Assembly (NCBI GenBank): GCA_900551515.1
Contig: URWH01000087.1
Span: 1-7,474 of the forward strand
Length of the DNA stretch: 7,474 nt
Reading direction: 5' to 3'
DNA from: an uncultured Porphyromonadaceae bacterium
Lineage (GTDB): Bacteria; Bacteroidota; Bacteroidia; Bacteroidales; Muribaculaceae
The translations under genes and the position numbers were made by a program. Shown piece after piece: positions 5,422-7,474 of this stretch (position 1 is its first letter; every line of letters starts with the position of its first letter). The notes beneath the pieces are model-generated. The model did not search any database. It saw nothing but the letters and a program-made list of their open reading frames with translations, and was not told the origin of the DNA.

Positions 5422-6992
5422 CAACCGAACTACAACTGCGCCTCGATCCGGCGACAGCCTATACACCGGTGAAACTCCTTCACACCGTGAGCACACAGCT
5501 CAACATCGACGCCAACCGCATCAAGGATATCAAGATACTGAAACGCTCGATCGATGCGCGGCAGCAACGCGTGATGGTGAACCTCACCGTCATGGCCTAT
5601 ATCGACGAGACAGCACCGGCGCATCCCCTGTTCACGCCGGTTGACTACCGTGAGGTGTCGGCCGACGCGCCTGTATGCATCATAGTCGGAGCCGGTCCGG
5701 CCGGACTTTTTGCGGCACTGCGTCTCATCGAGCTGGGCATCCGTCCGATCGTTCTGGAACGTGGCAAGGATGTCGACAGCCGTCGCAAGGATATGGCTGA
5801 AATATCCCGCACCGGCACCGTCGACCCCAACTCCAACTATTGTTTCGGCGAAGGAGGAGCGGGCGCATATTCCGACGGCAAGCTCTATACGCGCAGCAAG
5901 AAACGAGGATCGGTCGACAAGATACTGCGTGTGTTTCACCAGCATGGCGCTCAGGAAAGCATCCTTATCGACGCGCATCCCCACATCGGCACCGACCGTC
6001 TGCCGAACGTGATCAAAGCCATGCGACAGACCATCGAGCGATGCGGCGGCGAAGTGCGGTTCAACTCACTCGTGACGGATATCATCGTCGACAAAGATAC
6101 GTCGCGCATCACGGGCGTCAGGACCGATGCCGGCGATATCCGCGCCGATGCGGTCATTCTCGCCACCGGCCATTCGGCGCGCGATGTTTACAGGCTTCTT
6201 CAGGAGGCCGGCGTGCGTCTCGAAGCCAAAGGCATAGCCGTGGGAGTAAGGCTCGAACACCCACAGCATCTCATTGACTGCCTGCGCTATCACAGCCGCA
6301 ACGGCAGAGGCAAATATCTTCCGGCAGCCGAATATACGATGCTGACGCGCATCGACGACCGCGCCGTCTATTCGTTCTGCATGTGTCCGGGCGGCGTCAT
6401 CATTCCGGCGGCAAGCGCTCCGGGCGAGATGGTGGTCAACGGCATGTCGTCGTCGAGCCGCGGGAGCCGGTGGGCCAATTCGGGAATGGTCGTGGAGGTG
6501 CTACCCGAAGATATACCGGGCGACGACCCGCTGCGAATGATGCACTTCCAGCAGCAGATCGAAAAAGCATTTTTCAACGAATCGGGGCAGAGCCAGAACG
6601 CTCCGGCACAGCGCATGACCGACTTTGTGGCAGGCCGTCCGAGCGAGTCGCTCCCCTCCACTTCCTATGCCGCAGGCATTCATCCTGCCCGTATCGACAA
6701 GCTGTTGCCCCGTGAGATTGCCCGGCGTCTGCAGAAAGGATTTGAGGAATTCGGGCGCAAGCAGCGCGGATTTCTCACCTCCGAAGCCACCCTCATCGGC
6801 GACGAGACCCGCACATCGGCGCCGGTGCGCGTGCCCCGCGATCCCGAATCGCTTAATCAGGAAACGATAAAAGGGCTCTTCCCGTGCGGCGAAGGAGCAG
6901 GGTATGCCGGCGGCATCGTGTCGGCGGCTATCGACGGAGAGCGGTGCGCTGAAGCCGCGGCCGAGATGCTCGCAGACGCACAGATGGCTTAG
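5418..6992 (+). CDS. Uncharacterised FAD-dependent dehydrogenase, COG2509 type
   Basis: This is a cytosolic NAD(P)/FAD-dependent oxidoreductase of the COG2509 type, whose reaction is not established. From ATG 5418 it has 524 aa. An earlier in-frame ATG at 5307 would run 37 residues inside the MATE gene and is rejected; the ATGA overlap sets the start. An N-terminal alpha/beta region (1-80, with IKILKRSIDARQQRVMVNL) precedes the dinucleotide fold: IIVGAGPAGLFAA (88-100) and the ribose-binding Glu at 114 (VLERG). Then come FGEGGAGAYSDGKLYTR (143-159), the second nucleotide-contact stretch AVILATGHSARDVY (245-258), a Cys pair in SFCMCPGG (319-326), NGMSSSSRGSRWANSGMV (341-358), and the terminal FAD-contact segment LFPCGEGAGYAGG (487-499) followed by AAIDGERCA. 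Length and domain order look complete. Coupling to the MATE exporter may be incidental. It is convergent with ndh, with 3 nt between stop codons, so no terminator fits between them. Confidence 0.88.
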   Translation: MTTELQLRLDPATAYTPVKLLHTVSTQLNIDANRIKDIKILKRSIDARQQRVMVNLTVMAYIDETAPAHPLFTPVDYREVSADAPVCIIVGAGPAGLFAALRLIELGIRPIVLERGKDVDSRRKDMAEISRTGTVDPNSNYCFGEGGAGAYSDGKLYTRSKKRGSVDKILRVFHQHGAQESILIDAHPHIGTDRLPNVIKAMRQTIERCGGEVRFNSLVTDIIVDKDTSRITGVRTDAGDIRADAVILATGHSARDVYRLLQEAGVRLEAKGIAVGVRLEHPQHLIDCLRYHSRNGRGKYLPAAEYTMLTRIDDRAVYSFCMCPGGVIIPAASAPGEMVVNGMSSSSRGSRWANSGMVVEVLPEDIPGDDPLRMMHFQQQIEKAFFNESGQSQNAPAQRMTDFVAGRPSESLPSTSYAAGIHPARIDKLLPREIARRLQKGFEEFGRKQRGFLTSEATLIGDETRTSAPVRVPRDPESLNQETIKGLFPCGEGAGYAGGIVSAAIDGERCAEAAAEMLADAQMA

Positions 6993-6995
6993 GCA

Positions 6996-7474
6996 TTATT
7001 TCTCATCCTGCTTTTTCAGGGGATAGCGCGAGGGATAGAGCAGCAGACGCAGTGATGTGCCGTAGCTGAAGTAATTCCAGGTCCAGTCGATGAGCACGTT
7101 AAGCTTGTTGCGCATGCCGAGAATGGAGATCAGGTGGACAAACATCCATGCGAGCCAGGCTATGAATCCCCGCAGATGAATGTTGCGGATGTCGGCTACC
7201 GCGCGGTTGCGTCCGATAGTTGCCATAGTTCCTTTGTCGCGATAGGAAAACTCGCGGAGTCCCTTGTCGGAATTGAGGTTACGCGCCAGTGTGCGCCCCT
7301 GCTGAATGGCCACCTGAGCGAGCTGCGGATGTCCGTCGGGATAATCGGGCGTGACCATTAAGGCGATATCGCCGAGGGCATACACATCATCGCCGAGACC
7401 TATAATATGATTGAAACGGTCGACGGGAATGCGGCGGCCGCGCGCCGGTTTCAGTTCGGCATTACGGATATCGA
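6996..7474 (-). CDS. ndh: Type II NADH dehydrogenase (NDH-2), C-terminal part, cut by window edge
   Basis: NDH-2 is a single-subunit FAD enzyme on the inner face of the cytoplasmic membrane that passes electrons from NADH to quinone without pumping ions. The 158 visible residues are the C-terminal third; the start and both N-terminal nucleotide folds lie beyond 7474. Visible landmarks are RIPVDRF (14-20 of the fragment), the FAD-contact VYALGDIA (30-37), and the quinone-site motif AQxAxQ as LAQVAIQQGRTLA (51-63). These are followed by FSYRDKGTMATIGRNRAVAD (75-94), then hydrophobic and amphipathic helices FIAWLAWMFVHLISI (103-117) and VLIDWTWNYF (126-135) that anchor the protein to the membrane. 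The gene ends in a basic/acidic tail, KKQDEK. The match to NDH-2 is clear along its whole visible length, with no frameshift. Its promoter is outside the window. Confidence 0.93.
   Translation of the reverse strand, partial: DIRNAELKPARGRRIPVDRFNHIIGLGDDVYALGDIALMVTPDYPDGHPQLAQVAIQQGRTLARNLNSDKGLREFSYRDKGTMATIGRNRAVADIRNIHLRGFIAWLAWMFVHLISILGMRNKLNVLIDWTWNYFSYGTSLRLLLYPSRYPLKKQDEK

Noticed and set aside
7004..7022. TCCTG-CTTTTT-CAGG hairpin as a terminator for the FAD gene
   Set aside because: The stem is only four or five pairs, no U-tract follows, and it lies within the coding end of the NDH-2 gene.

Overview
The window reads as an ordinary chromosomal segment of a gut-type Bacteroidota, most likely order Bacteroidales and plausibly Muribaculaceae. 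Three things support this: a Porin_10-type outer-membrane protein, the Bacteroidota -7 promoter motif TAnnTTTG in front of genes that lack Shine-Dalgarno sequences, and a secreted protein ending in the 'YNLQG...KGIYIINGRK' tail common in Bacteroidales. The family-level placement is inference. No mobile element, CRISPR array, tRNA or rRNA is visible.

Layout. Positions 1-246 are non-coding as far as I can tell and hold one strong hairpin (56-85). Next is a short secreted protein with a beta-trefoil-like look (247-1032, +). Convergent to it is a two-gene minus-strand unit: a putative porin (3889-1904) followed 17 nt later by a membrane-anchored periplasmic solute-binding domain protein (1886-1047). 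A 149-nt divergent intergenic region (3890-4038) carries a good promoter for the porin, a perfect palindrome over its -33 box, and a -7 box for the plus-strand unit. That unit is a MATE-family exporter (4039-5421) overlapping by 4 nt a COG2509-type FAD-dependent dehydrogenase (5418-6992). The 3' part of a type II NADH dehydrogenase gene (6996-7474, -) runs off the right edge and is convergent with the FAD gene across 3 nt.

How the genes may work together. The porin and the solute-binding protein are probably co-transcribed and both act in the envelope, one in the outer membrane and one facing the periplasm from the inner membrane. No ABC permease, ATPase or lytic transglycosylase domain accompanies them here. 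The MATE exporter and the FAD protein look translationally coupled, although no known pathway links them. NDH-2 is a separate respiratory gene.

I did not find a clear new defence, mobile or biosynthetic system. The points most worth a second look are the orphan MltF-like binding domain behind a porin, the unclassified secreted protein with a type IX-like tail, and the promoter arrangement at 3897-4041, which implies a near-leaderless porin mRNA and moves the MATE start downstream.
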